DNA of 35,254 bases from Gemmatimonas sp. (GCA_011390805.1 JAABRT010000033.1:1-35254), one strand, 5' to 3'; shown: positions 24,621-33,434, numbered from the stretch's first letter. Notes: generated from the letters alone by a model not told the origin. A program made the numbers and translations.

Positions 24621-25495
24621 TGTGCCTTACCCAACGCCGCCGGCGGCACGGATTTTCCAACCACCCCCGCCAGCGCCACAATCGTGAGTACGTACGGAAT
24701 GAGTTCAACAAACTGCGACGGCACGAGTTGCGCACCCTGCAACTGAATCTGCAGCGTTTCGGCCGCGGCAAACAGCAAACATGCCGCCGCTACCCGCAGC
24801 GGCATCCAGCGACCGAAGATGATCGCGGCGAGCGCGATAAATCCGCGGCCCGCCGTCATGCTGTCGGTGAACTGATGTTGATCGAGCGCGAGATACGCAC
24901 CACCAAGCGACGCCAGTATTCCGCACAGCAACAGGCCGCGCAGCTGCAGCGAACGCACAGGCACACCGAGCGTTGCCGCCGCCTCGGGTTTCTCACCAAC
25001 CGCCCGCACCCGGAGTCCGAACGGTGTGCGAAACAGCAGCCAGCCAAGCACGGGCAACGCCAGCAATCCAATCCAGACAATCGGATTGGAAAAACTGGCC
25101 ATCACACCCAGGCCACTGCCTTCACCGCCAAAGCCGTCTACACGCGGTGAGTTTGATGCGCTGTCAAAGGACAGGCGCAGGAAGAAACGCGTTGCCCCGA
25201 TCACCAACAGGTTTACCGCGATGCCCACCACCACCTGGTCGGCACGATAGCGCAGTGTGCACAACGCCATAATGAGCGCCACGATTACGCCGGCCAGCAT
25301 GGCGCATGCAAGCCCCACCCAGGCGCTGCCACCGTAATACGAACCCAGCACAGCACCAAACGCACCGGCCAGCATCATGCCTTCAAGGCCAAGGGCAATG
25401 ACACCTACTCGCTCCGATATCACACCGCCGGCTGCGGCAAGCAGGTACGGAATGGCAATACGGATGGTTTGCAGCACAAAGGCGAGCAGGATCAT
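24617..25495 (-). CDS. ABC transporter permease, BMP/nucleoside type (second permease)
   Basis: This 292-residue membrane protein has about eight to ten hydrophobic segments. The block GLEGMMLAGAFGA, the RVRAVGEKPEAAATLG segment and GLLLCGILASLGGAYLAL match BPD_transp_2 permeases of the BmpA-dependent nucleoside ABC systems (NupQ-like). The ATG overlaps the stop of the first permease by 4 bp, and its own stop overlaps the MFS gene by 4 bp. With the first permease it forms the transmembrane channel driven by the double ATPase. Confidence 0.93.
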   Translation of the reverse strand: MILLAFVLQTIRIAIPYLLAAAGGVISERVGVIALGLEGMMLAGAFGAVLGSYYGGSAWVGLACAMLAGVIVALIMALCTLRYRADQVVVGIAVNLLVIGATRFFLRLSFDSASNSPRVDGFGGEGSGLGVMASFSNPIVWIGLLALPVLGWLLFRTPFGLRVRAVGEKPEAAATLGVPVRSLQLRGLLLCGILASLGGAYLALDQHQFTDSMTAGRGFIALAAIIFGRWMPLRVAAACLLFAAAETLQIQLQGAQLVPSQFVELIPYVLTIVALAGVVGKSVPPAALGKAQ

Positions 25496-26592
25496 GTCGT
25501 CTGCTCCGTGCTGCCGCGACGCACAGCCGCCGACGCCGCCCGCTGCAGCAGGCGCTGCACTTCAGGAACAGTCGTTGCCACAGCCAGAATCACCACGGCT
25601 TGCAGAATGTCTACAAGCTGCTTGGGCACCAGCGCGTTGACCGCCAGGCCGCCTTGTGAAAGCGTCGCAAACAGCAGCGCGGCCGCAATGATTCCGAGCG
25701 GATGATTGCGCCCCACCAACGCCACGGCGATGCCAAGAAAGCCGGAGCCCGCAGCAAATCCTTCTTCGTAATAGTGCTTGTAGCCCAGCACAAAGTTGAT
25801 GCCACCCAGTCCGGCAAACGCCCCTGACCAGATCATGGCGCGCAACCAGGTGCGCGGTACGTTCACACCACCGTATTCAGCCGCATCGGGTTGCAGTCCC
25901 ACGGCTCGCAGCTCAAATCCCGAGCGCGTGCGGAACATTGCCCACCACGCAACCACCGCCGCGATCACCGCAATCACAATCGTAAGATTGGCTGCCGAAC
26001 CGGCAAACGCGGGAAGAAATGCCCCAAGGCGAGAAACAAATCCCGCCTGCATGACTTCGGTGTGCAGCGTTTCCGGAACGGCGAGGTGTGATGCGACGGC
26101 GTAGTTGAGCAGCGCGAGCACAATGAAGTTGAGCATGATCGTCACGATCACTTCACTCGCACCAAAGCGGGCCCGCAGCACTCCGGGTACCGCGCCGGTC
26201 ACTGCGCCGGCTCCCATCGCGCCCGCAGTACACAGCAGCACCGCCGCCACTGCCGGCGTGGCTACGGGCAGCGCGAGGCCAATGAGCGCCGCCGCAAACC
26301 CACCGGCTGCGAGCTGCCCTTCGGCGCCCACATTAAACAGGCCGGCCCGGGCGGCATAGGCAAATGCCAGCCCGGTGCAGATAAGCGTCATTGTTTTGTA
26401 CAGCACCTGACCAAATCCGTACGCATTTCCCCACGTGCCCTCAAGCAGCAGTGCGTACACGGTGCCCGGTGACTCACCATACGTGAGAATGAGCAGGTCG
26501 CCCACTACCATGGCAATCGCCACCGCCAGCACCGGCGCCAACAGCGCCTGCGCCGCGCGCATCAGTATTCCGTGTTCGCGCGGTGCGCTCAT
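25492..26592 (-). CDS. ABC transporter permease, BMP/nucleoside type (first permease)
   Basis: This is a 366-residue permease with about ten hydrophobic segments. NVGAEGQLAAGGFAAALIG, the FGASEVIVTIMLNFI segment and the VGLQPDAAEYGGVNV loop are typical of NupP-like BPD_transp_2 proteins. ATG 26592 was chosen because it overlaps the ATPase stop by 4 bp (ATGA), the same arrangement as every other junction in this block. A GTG/ATG further upstream at 26655 would place 21 extra residues inside the ATPase gene and is not believed. It partners with the second permease. Confidence 0.93.
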   Translation of the reverse strand: MSAPREHGILMRAAQALLAPVLAVAIAMVVGDLLILTYGESPGTVYALLLEGTWGNAYGFGQVLYKTMTLICTGLAFAYAARAGLFNVGAEGQLAAGGFAAALIGLALPVATPAVAAVLLCTAGAMGAGAVTGAVPGVLRARFGASEVIVTIMLNFIVLALLNYAVASHLAVPETLHTEVMQAGFVSRLGAFLPAFAGSAANLTIVIAVIAAVVAWWAMFRTRSGFELRAVGLQPDAAEYGGVNVPRTWLRAMIWSGAFAGLGGINFVLGYKHYYEEGFAAGSGFLGIAVALVGRNHPLGIIAAALLFATLSQGGLAVNALVPKQLVDILQAVVILAVATTVPEVQRLLQRAASAAVRRGSTEQTT

Positions 26593-28172
26593 GCGGCGCC
26601 CGTCATGTACGGTCCCAACAGCTCGGCGGTACATGCACTGGCCGGCAGCAAGCACGCCAAACGTCCTTCGTACATCACCGCAATCCGATCGGCCAACGCC
26701 AGAACTTCCGACAAATCGGCTGACACCAGCAGCACCCCTTTTCCATCGGCCCGCGCCGCTCGCAGCTGCGCGTGAATAAACTCGATCGCGCCCACATCCA
26801 CACCACGCGTCGGCTGCGCCGCCAGCAGCACGGTAAACGGGCGACCCATTTCGCGCGCAATCACGATCTTCTGCTGATTACCGCCCGATAATGTGCGGGC
26901 GGCCAGCGATGGATTGGGCGGACGGATATCAAAGGTGCGAACCTGCGTCGCAGCGTGCTCTGCAATCCGCCCGTAATCCAGCCCCATGGCGTTACTGAAA
27001 TGATGTTGCTGTCCAAGCAGCAGATTGTCGGCAATGCTGTAGTCGAGAACAAGGCCACGTCTGTGCCGGTCTTCCGGAATGTGCGAGAGTCCGGCGTCGG
27101 CGCGCGATCGCACATCAAACGCGGTCACATCAGCATTTCCCAGGTGCACCGTGCCCGACTTCGCCCGTCGCAGCCCCGCAATCACATCAAGCAACTCGGA
27201 CTGTCCGTTGCCCTCAACGCCGGCAATGCCAAAAATCTCGCCGGGTTGTACGTCAAACGAGAGTGCATCAATCACGAGATTGCCGCGGTCACCGAGCACT
27301 GAAAGTCCGCGTATCGACAGCGCAGCATTTGCAGATCCTGCGGTCGCGGAAGTTGCCGGTGAGGCGCTGCCAACCCTCGCATCAAGCGCCAGCGCCACAT
27401 CGCGCCCCACCATGGCTTTCGCGATCTCCTGCGGCGACGTGCTCGCCGTGGCCAGACGCGCCACCGAGCGACCATCGCGCATAACGGTGATCGTGTCGGA
27501 AATAGCCACGACCTCGTCAAGCTTGTGCGTGATGATGATGATGGTGTCGCCTTGTGCGCGCAGTCCGCGCAGCACCGTCCACAACTCATCCACCTCCGGA
27601 GGCGAAAGCACGGCTGTGGGTTCATCAAGCACCAGCACGCGGGCGCCGCGGTACAGGACTTTGAGAATCTCCACACGCTGTGCCTCGCCAACACTCAACT
27701 CGGCGATGGTGCGCGACGGATCAACACGCAGTCCCGTGCGTTCCGCCAGCGAGCGCACATCGGATTCGGCGCGCATTTGATCAAGCTGTATGCCGCGCAC
27801 CGGCTCACGTCCCAGCACGAGATTCTCAGCCACAGTAAGCGTGGGCACCAGCATGAAGTGCTGATGCACCATGCCCACACCTGCGGCAATCGCAGCGTTG
27901 GTATCCCACCCCGTTGCATCGCGGCCAAACACCTCGATCGTTCCGCTGCTCGGGGTGTGCAGCCCGCTCAATATGTGCATGAGCGTGCTTTTGCCCGCGC
28001 CGTTTTCACCCACCAGCGCGTGGATCTCCCCCGCCGCTACTTCAAGGTTGACATCGCGGTTGGCCTGTACGGCGCCAAAATGTTTGCACACCTGACGCAT
28101 GCGTACCGCCAGCGGCGCATTGGCCTCCGCCGCCGCTGACAGTGGCGCGCTTGATGATGCTGCGCCGCTCAC
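26589..28172 (-). CDS. ABC transporter ATP-binding protein with two nucleotide-binding domains (NupO-like)
   Basis: This 527-residue cytosolic ATPase powers the BMP-type importer. The first domain is complete: Walker A GENGAGKST at about 55-63, signature ELSVGEAQR, Walker B VLVLDEPTAVLSP. The second is degenerate in the way usual for this family: GVEGNGQSE replaces Walker A, LSGGNQQKIVIARE is the signature and LLAAQPTRGVDVG stands at Walker B. The first domain therefore does most of the hydrolysis. It overlaps both neighbours by 4 bp, downstream of the binding protein and upstream of the first permease. Family members import purine or pyrimidine nucleosides, and less often other small solutes. 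Confidence 0.94.
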   Translation of the reverse strand: MSGAASSSAPLSAAAEANAPLAVRMRQVCKHFGAVQANRDVNLEVAAGEIHALVGENGAGKSTLMHILSGLHTPSSGTIEVFGRDATGWDTNAAIAAGVGMVHQHFMLVPTLTVAENLVLGREPVRGIQLDQMRAESDVRSLAERTGLRVDPSRTIAELSVGEAQRVEILKVLYRGARVLVLDEPTAVLSPPEVDELWTVLRGLRAQGDTIIIITHKLDEVVAISDTITVMRDGRSVARLATASTSPQEIAKAMVGRDVALALDARVGSASPATSATAGSANAALSIRGLSVLGDRGNLVIDALSFDVQPGEIFGIAGVEGNGQSELLDVIAGLRRAKSGTVHLGNADVTAFDVRSRADAGLSHIPEDRHRRGLVLDYSIADNLLLGQQHHFSNAMGLDYGRIAEHAATQVRTFDIRPPNPSLAARTLSGGNQQKIVIAREMGRPFTVLLAAQPTRGVDVGAIEFIHAQLRAARADGKGVLLVSADLSEVLALADRIAVMYEGRLACLLPASACTAELLGPYMTGAA

Positions 28173-29206
28173 CGCGTACTCGGCACGCGAATGCGACCGG
28201 CGATGATATCCTCTTCCAGTGCTTGCAGACGTGTGCGCACCGAATCGGGAATAAGCGCACGATTGTTGTCGTCGTATACATAGCCGACACCGCGTTCGGC
28301 CAAACCAAACACGCGTACGCCACCTTGAAATGTGCCGTCCTGGACAGCGCGTGCTGCATCAAACACCGCCGCGTCAATGCCCTTTACCATGGACGTAAGC
28401 ACATGTCCGGGTGCTTCGGCGTACTGATCGGCGTCTACTCCGATGGCCAGCTTGCCCGTGGTACGCGCCGCTTCAAACACACCCAGGCCGGTAGAGCCCG
28501 ACGCGTGATAGATCACGTTCACGCCCTGATTGTACTGGCTGAGCGCCAGCTCCTTACCTTTGCCCGGATTCTTGAACGCTTCAGGAGTGACGCCGGCGTA
28601 CTGCACGAGCACTTCACAGTCGGGGCAGACATGCATCACTCCGGCGCGGTACCCGGCTTCAAACTTGTGAATGAGCCCTATGTCCATGCCGCCAATGAAG
28701 CCCACTTTTTTGGATTCCCCAACCAGTGCGGCCATCGCACCTACAAGGAATGAGCCTTCTTCCTCGCGGAACTTGAGCGCCACGAGATTGTCGGGCAGCG
28801 GCAGCGGGTTGCCCGCATCGTCAAACGACAACGCGTAGTCAACGCCGGCAAACTTTACGTCGGGATAGTCTTTGGCCAGCGTGAGCACGTCATCGGTGAA
28901 GATGAATCCCACCGCCAGCACCAGATCCATGCCTTCGGCGGCCAGCAGTCGCAGGCCGGCTTCACGATCAGAGCCCTCTCCGGGCTCGATGTATCGCACG
29001 CGGGCGCTCAGCGAGTCGGCGGCGAGCAACCCGCCGAGGTAGGCGCCATCGTTGAAGGATTTATCACCGCGACCCCCGACATCGAAGACGATACCGATAT
29101 CGAGACCTTCACCCTCCGGTGCAATCGTGGCGCCAGAGGGTGTGATAGTCAGCAGTAACAGGTGGGCCGCAACGAGGGCGCCCAGCAGATAAAGAGTCCG
29201 ACGCAT
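28169..29206 (-). CDS. BMP-family ABC transporter substrate-binding protein
   Basis: This is the 345-residue periplasmic binding protein of the BmpA/Med/PnrA family, which commonly binds purine nucleosides. Features: N-terminal hydrophobic segment (about 4-23), GIVFDVGGRGDKSFNDGAYLG with the KSFND motif, the GFIGG block and IGVDADQYAEAPG near the ligand pocket. Unlike most family members no lipobox Cys follows the hydrophobic segment, so the protein is either cleaved and soluble or held by an uncleaved anchor. It begins the four-gene transporter block, 58 bp after a TPR-protein gene on the same strand, with a strong hairpin in the gap. Its stop overlaps the ATPase start by 4 bp. Confidence 0.92.
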   Translation of the reverse strand: MRRTLYLLGALVAAHLLLLTITPSGATIAPEGEGLDIGIVFDVGGRGDKSFNDGAYLGGLLAADSLSARVRYIEPGEGSDREAGLRLLAAEGMDLVLAVGFIFTDDVLTLAKDYPDVKFAGVDYALSFDDAGNPLPLPDNLVALKFREEEGSFLVGAMAALVGESKKVGFIGGMDIGLIHKFEAGYRAGVMHVCPDCEVLVQYAGVTPEAFKNPGKGKELALSQYNQGVNVIYHASGSTGLGVFEAARTTGKLAIGVDADQYAEAPGHVLTSMVKGIDAAVFDAARAVQDGTFQGGVRVFGLAERGVGYVYDDNNRALIPDSVRTRLQALEEDIIAGRIRVPSTR

Positions 29207-29222
29207 GAGACGGAAGGATCGC

Positions 29223-29256
29223 CTTCAGCACCGCCTCGGACAAGGCGGCGCTGAAG
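29223..29256 (-). other. Strong hairpin between the TPR gene and the BMP operon
   Basis: A 14-bp stem (CTTCAGC/GCTGAAG outer, CCGCCT/AGGCGG inner, one A-C mismatch) with a 6-nt loop occupies most of the 58-bp gap. The minus-strand downstream side has no U-run, so it may be an RNA-processing or stability element that separates expression of the TPR gene and the transporter genes. It could also act as a weak terminator. Confidence 0.6.
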
Positions 29257-29264
29257 ACCGTGCG

Positions 29265-30800
29265 TCAGGACAGCGGCTTGTAGCGGTAGGCGACGATGCC
29301 TGTGCCCTGTGCTTCCAACCGGACCTGCTTGGTCTCGCCCTGTGGAATCGGTGCCAGTTCTTCAGTTGCTGTGGTCACCACGTTGCCGCTGGCATCGAGG
29401 AACTCCACACTGAACGTGTTGGCCTTGGGCGTGGCGCTGTTGCCCTCAACGCGCGCTGCAAACACCACCGATTCCGGCAGACGCTGGAACTCGTCTACAA
29501 TCACCTTTACCGGCAGACTGTCAGCCTTGGCCGCGTAGGCAATCAGCGAGTCCGTCCACTTCTTCTTCTCGGCAGGCACGGTGGCCTTCTGCATGCGACC
29601 CTGTGCACCAAAGGCGTACATCGACCAGGCGTCGTAGTTGTTCGGATCGATGGCAACCAGCGCGTCGAGCGGCTTGTCCATCTTGTCGAACTGCTCGGCG
29701 GTGTAGTAGGTGGCCGCCAGATTGCGCAGCGCGTCACGCTGATTGGGATTCTTGGCAATGGCTGCTTCAAACAGCGTGGCCGCGTCTTCCGTGCGGTTGA
29801 CCTGCGTGGCCAGCACACCACCCATCGTGAGCGGATAGTCTTCGTATGACGAGGGAGACGCGAGCATCGGTGCGTACACACCCGCCACCTTGGCCGAATC
29901 GCCCATCGTGAGATAGGCCTCGCCCAGTCCCTGCATCACCGTGGGCGCTTCCGGTGAACTGCCAAACTCACTGATGTACTTGTTCATCGCCGCAACAGCG
30001 CTGTTCAACTTGGCCGTCTGCTCATCGCCGGAGAGCTCGCGCGCCATGGACAGCGTGTAGAGGCCCACGTAGTACAAGCTGTTCTGACGAACATCAGCGT
30101 ACGCACTGTCGGTACCGGATGCCTCAATGGCCTTTTCCCAGTTGGTGACGGCCGTGGCCAGATCGCCTTTCCGCTGCGACGCAATGCCCAGTACCTGGAA
30201 CGGATACGGGTTGTCGTTGGGCAGCAGTGCCAACGAATACTTGGCGTACAGCTCGGCGCTATCGGGATTGCTGCCGGCAAAATCGAGCGCTTTGCGCGTC
30301 ACGGCAAGCCAGCCTTCGCTCTGACGCATGAGCGCCACATTCGAGGCGCATGATGCATCGGCCGCGATCACAGCACCAAATGCCGCGTTGGTGGCTTCCA
30401 CCAGATCGATCGGGCCATCGGGGGCGCGCGAACCAATTGCACTGTTGGTGGTGTTTACCGGTGTGTTCTCATCGGCAATCCACAGCGACAGCGTTTGCGC
30501 CAGCAGCATATGGTAGCCGGTGGCATTGCGATCCTGGAACCGTTCCGGACGGTTGGTCAGTTCGCCCATCGTCTTCTTGAGCGCAGCGGCGCGTTCAGCT
30601 CCCTCTTTACCGGCAGCTTCCTGAAACGCCACGTTCGCGACGAACAGTTCTTTGGGACTGTTGAACTCAATCTCGCAGCTCGGGCTCACTCCGCCCGGCT
30701 GTGCGCCCGCGGCAGATGTGAGTGCGAACGTGAACGCCGCAGCGGCGGTCACGGGCAAGAATCGCGCATGGGCGCGATGGGAAACTCGAAGTGAACGCAT
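29265..30800 (-). CDS. Exported TPR-repeat protein of unknown function
   Basis: The 511-residue protein has a signal peptide (basic start, hydrophobic to about residue 26, cleavage near AGA-QP) and a series of tetratricopeptide-like helix pairs. Clear examples are the stretches around YPFQVLGIASQRKGDLATAV, QGLGEAYLTMGD and DALRNLAATYYTAEQ. The last 80 residues (from about 430) form a beta-rich domain resembling FxLYD-type sandwich sequences. It is probably periplasmic or membrane-associated and protein-binding. ATG 30800 is supported by AGGAGA 11 nt upstream, the best ribosome site in the window. It heads the minus strand of a divergent pair with nadB and precedes the BMP transporter genes. 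I do not recognise a specific function. Confidence 0.85.
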   Translation of the reverse strand: MRSLRVSHRAHARFLPVTAAAAFTFALTSAAGAQPGGVSPSCEIEFNSPKELFVANVAFQEAAGKEGAERAAALKKTMGELTNRPERFQDRNATGYHMLLAQTLSLWIADENTPVNTTNSAIGSRAPDGPIDLVEATNAAFGAVIAADASCASNVALMRQSEGWLAVTRKALDFAGSNPDSAELYAKYSLALLPNDNPYPFQVLGIASQRKGDLATAVTNWEKAIEASGTDSAYADVRQNSLYYVGLYTLSMARELSGDEQTAKLNSAVAAMNKYISEFGSSPEAPTVMQGLGEAYLTMGDSAKVAGVYAPMLASPSSYEDYPLTMGGVLATQVNRTEDAATLFEAAIAKNPNQRDALRNLAATYYTAEQFDKMDKPLDALVAIDPNNYDAWSMYAFGAQGRMQKATVPAEKKKWTDSLIAYAAKADSLPVKVIVDEFQRLPESVVFAARVEGNSATPKANTFSVEFLDASGNVVTTATEELAPIPQGETKQVRLEAQGTGIVAYRYKPLS

Positions 30801-30810
30801 GTCGAAACGA

Positions 30811-30816
30811 TCTCCT
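30811..30816 (-). promoter_or_regulatory. Shine-Dalgarno site of the TPR-protein gene
   Basis: AGGAGA lies 10-11 nt before ATG 30800 and decides the start over longer in-frame options up to 31013. Such a clear site is unusual in this window, where most genes at the head of a transcript lack one. Confidence 0.7.
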
Positions 30817-30853
30817 GCCGGTGAAAACGGCTGGCACCACGTGTGTGCCGCGA

Positions 30854-30865
30854 TATTGTTAAAAT
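30854..30865 (+). promoter_or_regulatory. -10-like box next to the nadB start
   Basis: TATTGT (30854-30859) and TAAAAT (30860-30865) lie 4-10 nt before ATG 30870, in an AT-rich spot unlike its surroundings. No Shine-Dalgarno is present. Either box would put the start of transcription at or within a few bases of the ATG, consistent with a leaderless nadB transcript. The 69-bp gap is shared with the divergent TPR gene. Confidence 0.4.
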
Positions 30866-30869
30866 CTAT

Positions 30870-32381
30870 ATGACCGAACGAATTCGCACCCGGTTCCTTG
30901 TCGTTGGCAGTGGCGTTGCCGGCCTGCACACAGCGTGGCGCGCCTCTGCCTACGGTTCGGTGATGTTGCTCACCAAACGGTCCCTGTTTGATTCTGCTAC
31001 AGCTTACGCACAAGGCGGCATTGCCGCTGCCCTTGGTGCGGGTGATTCACCAGCGCTCCATCGACGCGACACTCTGGCGGCTGGTGCGGCGCTGTGTGAC
31101 GCGGCGGCCGTTCAGGTGCTCGTGGAAGAAGGTCCGGCGCGCGTGCTCGAGCTGCAGACGGCAGGGGCACGTTTCGATCTGGCTGCTGACGGCACGCTGA
31201 AACTCGGTCGGGAAGCAGCCCACTCCCGGCACCGCATTGTACACGCGCAAGGCGACCAGACGGGCGCCGAAGTTGCGCGTACGCTACTCGCCCGGGTCGC
31301 GGACAGTCCCGATGTGGACGTCCGCGAATGGGCGCGAGTCCTCGACCTGATTGTGCACGATGGTCAGTGCGTGGGCGTTCGCGCCAGCCTGTCCGGACAG
31401 GCGGTGGAAATTCTGGCGGACGCCACTGTGCTTGCTACCGGAGGGTGCGGTCAGGTGTTCCGGCACACCACCAATCCACAGGTGGCCACGGGAGACGGGT
31501 ACGCAATCGCGCACCGGGCCGGCGTCAGCATCACCGATATGGAGTTTGTGCAGTTTCACCCCACGGCGCTGGCGACCAGCGAAAACCCGTTGGCGCTCAT
31601 TTCCGAGGCTGTACGCGGTGAAGGGGCCATACTCGTGAACAGCCAGGGTGAGCCGTTCATGGTGGGCAAGCACAAGGACGGCGATCTGGCGCCGCGCGAC
31701 GTGGTGGCCCGCGAAATCTTCCGCGAGCAGCAGCGCACCGGCACCGTGTATCTTGACGCCCGCATGCTGGGACGACGCTTTGCCACGCGCTTCCCCGGTA
31801 TTCAGGCCATCTGCAAAGCGCGCGGCATCACACCCTCGCGCCAGCTCATTCCGGTCACTCCAGCCGCTCACTACATGATGGGCGGTATTGTCACCGACCT
31901 GCGCGGACGGTCCAGCCTGACCCGACTCTACGCGGTGGGAGAAGCGGCGCGTACCGGCGTGCACGGTGCCAACCGGCTGGCCTCCAACTCGCTGCTCGAA
32001 GGTCTCGTGTTTGCCGAACGTGTGGCGCGCGACCTCGAAGGAACACCGAAGCGTCTGGTGACGCCGAGGGCAAGGCGATGGGAGGTGCCGCCGCTCGAAG
32101 ATCGCGGTGCGGCGCAGGTCGCCGCCGACGAGATCCGCGCGCTCATGTGGCTGCACGCCGGCATCGATCGCACAGCCCGCGGGTTGCGCGCCTGCCTGAA
32201 GGGACTGAGCGCGATTGAAGCCCGTTTGAGCGAAGGAGCAACCGAAGAGCGTAACTTGCTTACCACATCGTGGCTCATCGCTGAAGCTGCGCTGTTGCGC
32301 AAGGAGTCGCGCGGAGGACACTACCGCAGCGACTTTCCTACACGTCGTCGTGATTGGAAAGGACGACAGGTCACCTGGTAA
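30870..32381 (+). CDS. nadB: L-aspartate oxidase NadB
   Basis: This flavoenzyme oxidises L-aspartate to iminosuccinate, the first step of de novo NAD synthesis. The 503-residue sequence has the FAD Rossmann motif VVGSGVAGLH near the N-terminus, then TAYAQGGIAAA, EFVQFHPTAL, the RGEGAILVNSQGE segment and HGANRLASNSLLEGLVF, all hallmarks of NadB in the succinate-dehydrogenase flavoprotein family. A C-terminal helical domain (from about 410) is present, as in NadB. ATG 30870 was chosen because it starts MTERIRTRFLVVG; a GTG at 30843 would add nine residues lying in the AT-rich promoter-like spot. nadA follows after 22 bp. Confidence 0.97.
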   Translation: MTERIRTRFLVVGSGVAGLHTAWRASAYGSVMLLTKRSLFDSATAYAQGGIAAALGAGDSPALHRRDTLAAGAALCDAAAVQVLVEEGPARVLELQTAGARFDLAADGTLKLGREAAHSRHRIVHAQGDQTGAEVARTLLARVADSPDVDVREWARVLDLIVHDGQCVGVRASLSGQAVEILADATVLATGGCGQVFRHTTNPQVATGDGYAIAHRAGVSITDMEFVQFHPTALATSENPLALISEAVRGEGAILVNSQGEPFMVGKHKDGDLAPRDVVAREIFREQQRTGTVYLDARMLGRRFATRFPGIQAICKARGITPSRQLIPVTPAAHYMMGGIVTDLRGRSSLTRLYAVGEAARTGVHGANRLASNSLLEGLVFAERVARDLEGTPKRLVTPRARRWEVPPLEDRGAAQVAADEIRALMWLHAGIDRTARGLRACLKGLSAIEARLSEGATEERNLLTTSWLIAEAALLRKESRGGHYRSDFPTRRRDWKGRQVTW

Positions 32382-32403
32382 CCACATCGGCAGCATTGCA
32401 TAC

Positions 32404-33414
32404 ATGACGATTCTCGAAGCGCACTACGATCCCGCCATTCACGACGCGATCCGCAAACTGGCCGCCGAACGCAACGCGGTCATCCTCGCGCACAACTACG
32501 AACGGCCTGAGATTCAGGATGTGGCCGACTTTGTGGGCGACTCACTGGGTCTCTCGCGTGAGGCGGCCAGCACGAGCGCCGATGTGATTGTATTCTGTGG
32601 CGTGCATTTCATGGCTGAAACGGCGGCCATTCTTTCGCCGCAGAAAACCGTGCTGCTGCCCGATCTCGCGGCGGGTTGTTCACTGGCCGCAACGATCAAC
32701 GCCGAAGAGCTGCGTGCCTGGAAGGCGCAGCATCCGGGCGCCGTGGTGGTGTCGTATGTGAACACGACAGCTGAAGTGAAGGCCGAAAGCGACTACTGCT
32801 GCACAAGCGGCAACGCGGTGGATGTGGTCAATGCGATTCCCGAAGAGAAAGACATCCTGTTTCTGCCCGACATGTTTCTGGGCGCGCATGTGCGTCGCTT
32901 GAGTGGACGCAAGAACATTCACGTGTGGATGGGTGAGTGTCATGTGCACGCCGGCATCGATCCGGAACACATCAACCTCACGCGCTCGCAGCATCCGGGC
33001 GCCGAGTTTCTGATTCATCCGGAGTGTGGCTGCGCGACGCCCGTGGTGGAAGCGGTGTCGGCCGGTGCGATTGCCAAGGAAGGGGTACAGATTCTGTCTA
33101 CCGAAGGCATGATCAATCGTCCCCGGCAGACGGAAAACGATACGTTCATTGTGGCCACCGAAATCGGCATTCTGCATCGTTTGCGTCGTGAGAATCCCGG
33201 CAAGCACTTCATTGCGGCCAACGACCGCGCCGAGTGTGCGTACATGAAGGTCACGACGTTGCCCAAGGTGCTGGCCTCCTTGCAGCACATGCAGCACCGC
33301 ATCACGGTGCCGCCGCACATCGCCGCGCGGGCGCGCACGGCGATTGAGCGCATGGTCGCGATTGGTGGTACGCCCGGCAGCAGTCCGTTCGGGCCCAACG
33401 ATCCGGGTGAATAA
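32404..33414 (+). CDS. nadA: Quinolinate synthase NadA
   Basis: NadA condenses iminosuccinate with dihydroxyacetone phosphate to give quinolinate, using a 4Fe-4S cluster. The 336 residues include AHNYERPEIQDVADFVGDS, FCGVHFMAETA, and the three probable cluster cysteines C92 (AAGCSLA), C179 (WMGECHVH) and C278 (RAECAYMK). The HPECG motif at 205-209 and the STEGM segment are also present. ATG 32404 was chosen for its NadA-like N-terminus; an upstream in-frame start at 32350 would run back into nadB. It lies between nadB (22-bp gap) and nadC (20-bp gap), so a nadBAC operon is clear. Confidence 0.97.
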   Translation: MTILEAHYDPAIHDAIRKLAAERNAVILAHNYERPEIQDVADFVGDSLGLSREAASTSADVIVFCGVHFMAETAAILSPQKTVLLPDLAAGCSLAATINAEELRAWKAQHPGAVVVSYVNTTAEVKAESDYCCTSGNAVDVVNAIPEEKDILFLPDMFLGAHVRRLSGRKNIHVWMGECHVHAGIDPEHINLTRSQHPGAEFLIHPECGCATPVVEAVSAGAIAKEGVQILSTEGMINRPRQTENDTFIVATEIGILHRLRRENPGKHFIAANDRAECAYMKVTTLPKVLASLQHMQHRITVPPHIAARARTAIERMVAIGGTPGSSPFGPNDPGE

Positions 33415-33420
33415 ACTTCA

Positions 33421-33426
33421 GAGGTG
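33421..33426 (+). promoter_or_regulatory. Shine-Dalgarno site of nadC
   Basis: GAGGTG ends 8 nt before ATG 33435, an ideal spacing. It fixes the nadC start despite the unusual N-terminal extension of the protein. Confidence 0.65.
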
Positions 33427-33434
33427 AACACGCG

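Noticed and set aside
26593..26655. Longer start for the first BMP permease
   Set aside because: It would lie inside the ATPase gene; the ATGA overlap at 26592 matches the other junctions of the operon.
30801..31013. Longer start for the TPR-protein gene
   Set aside because: It would run through the divergent promoter region and into nadB; a signal peptide and AGGAGA support ATG 30800.
31284..32405. 373-codon minus-strand frame opposite nadB
   Set aside because: Shadow of nadB with no recognisable motif and no ribosome site.
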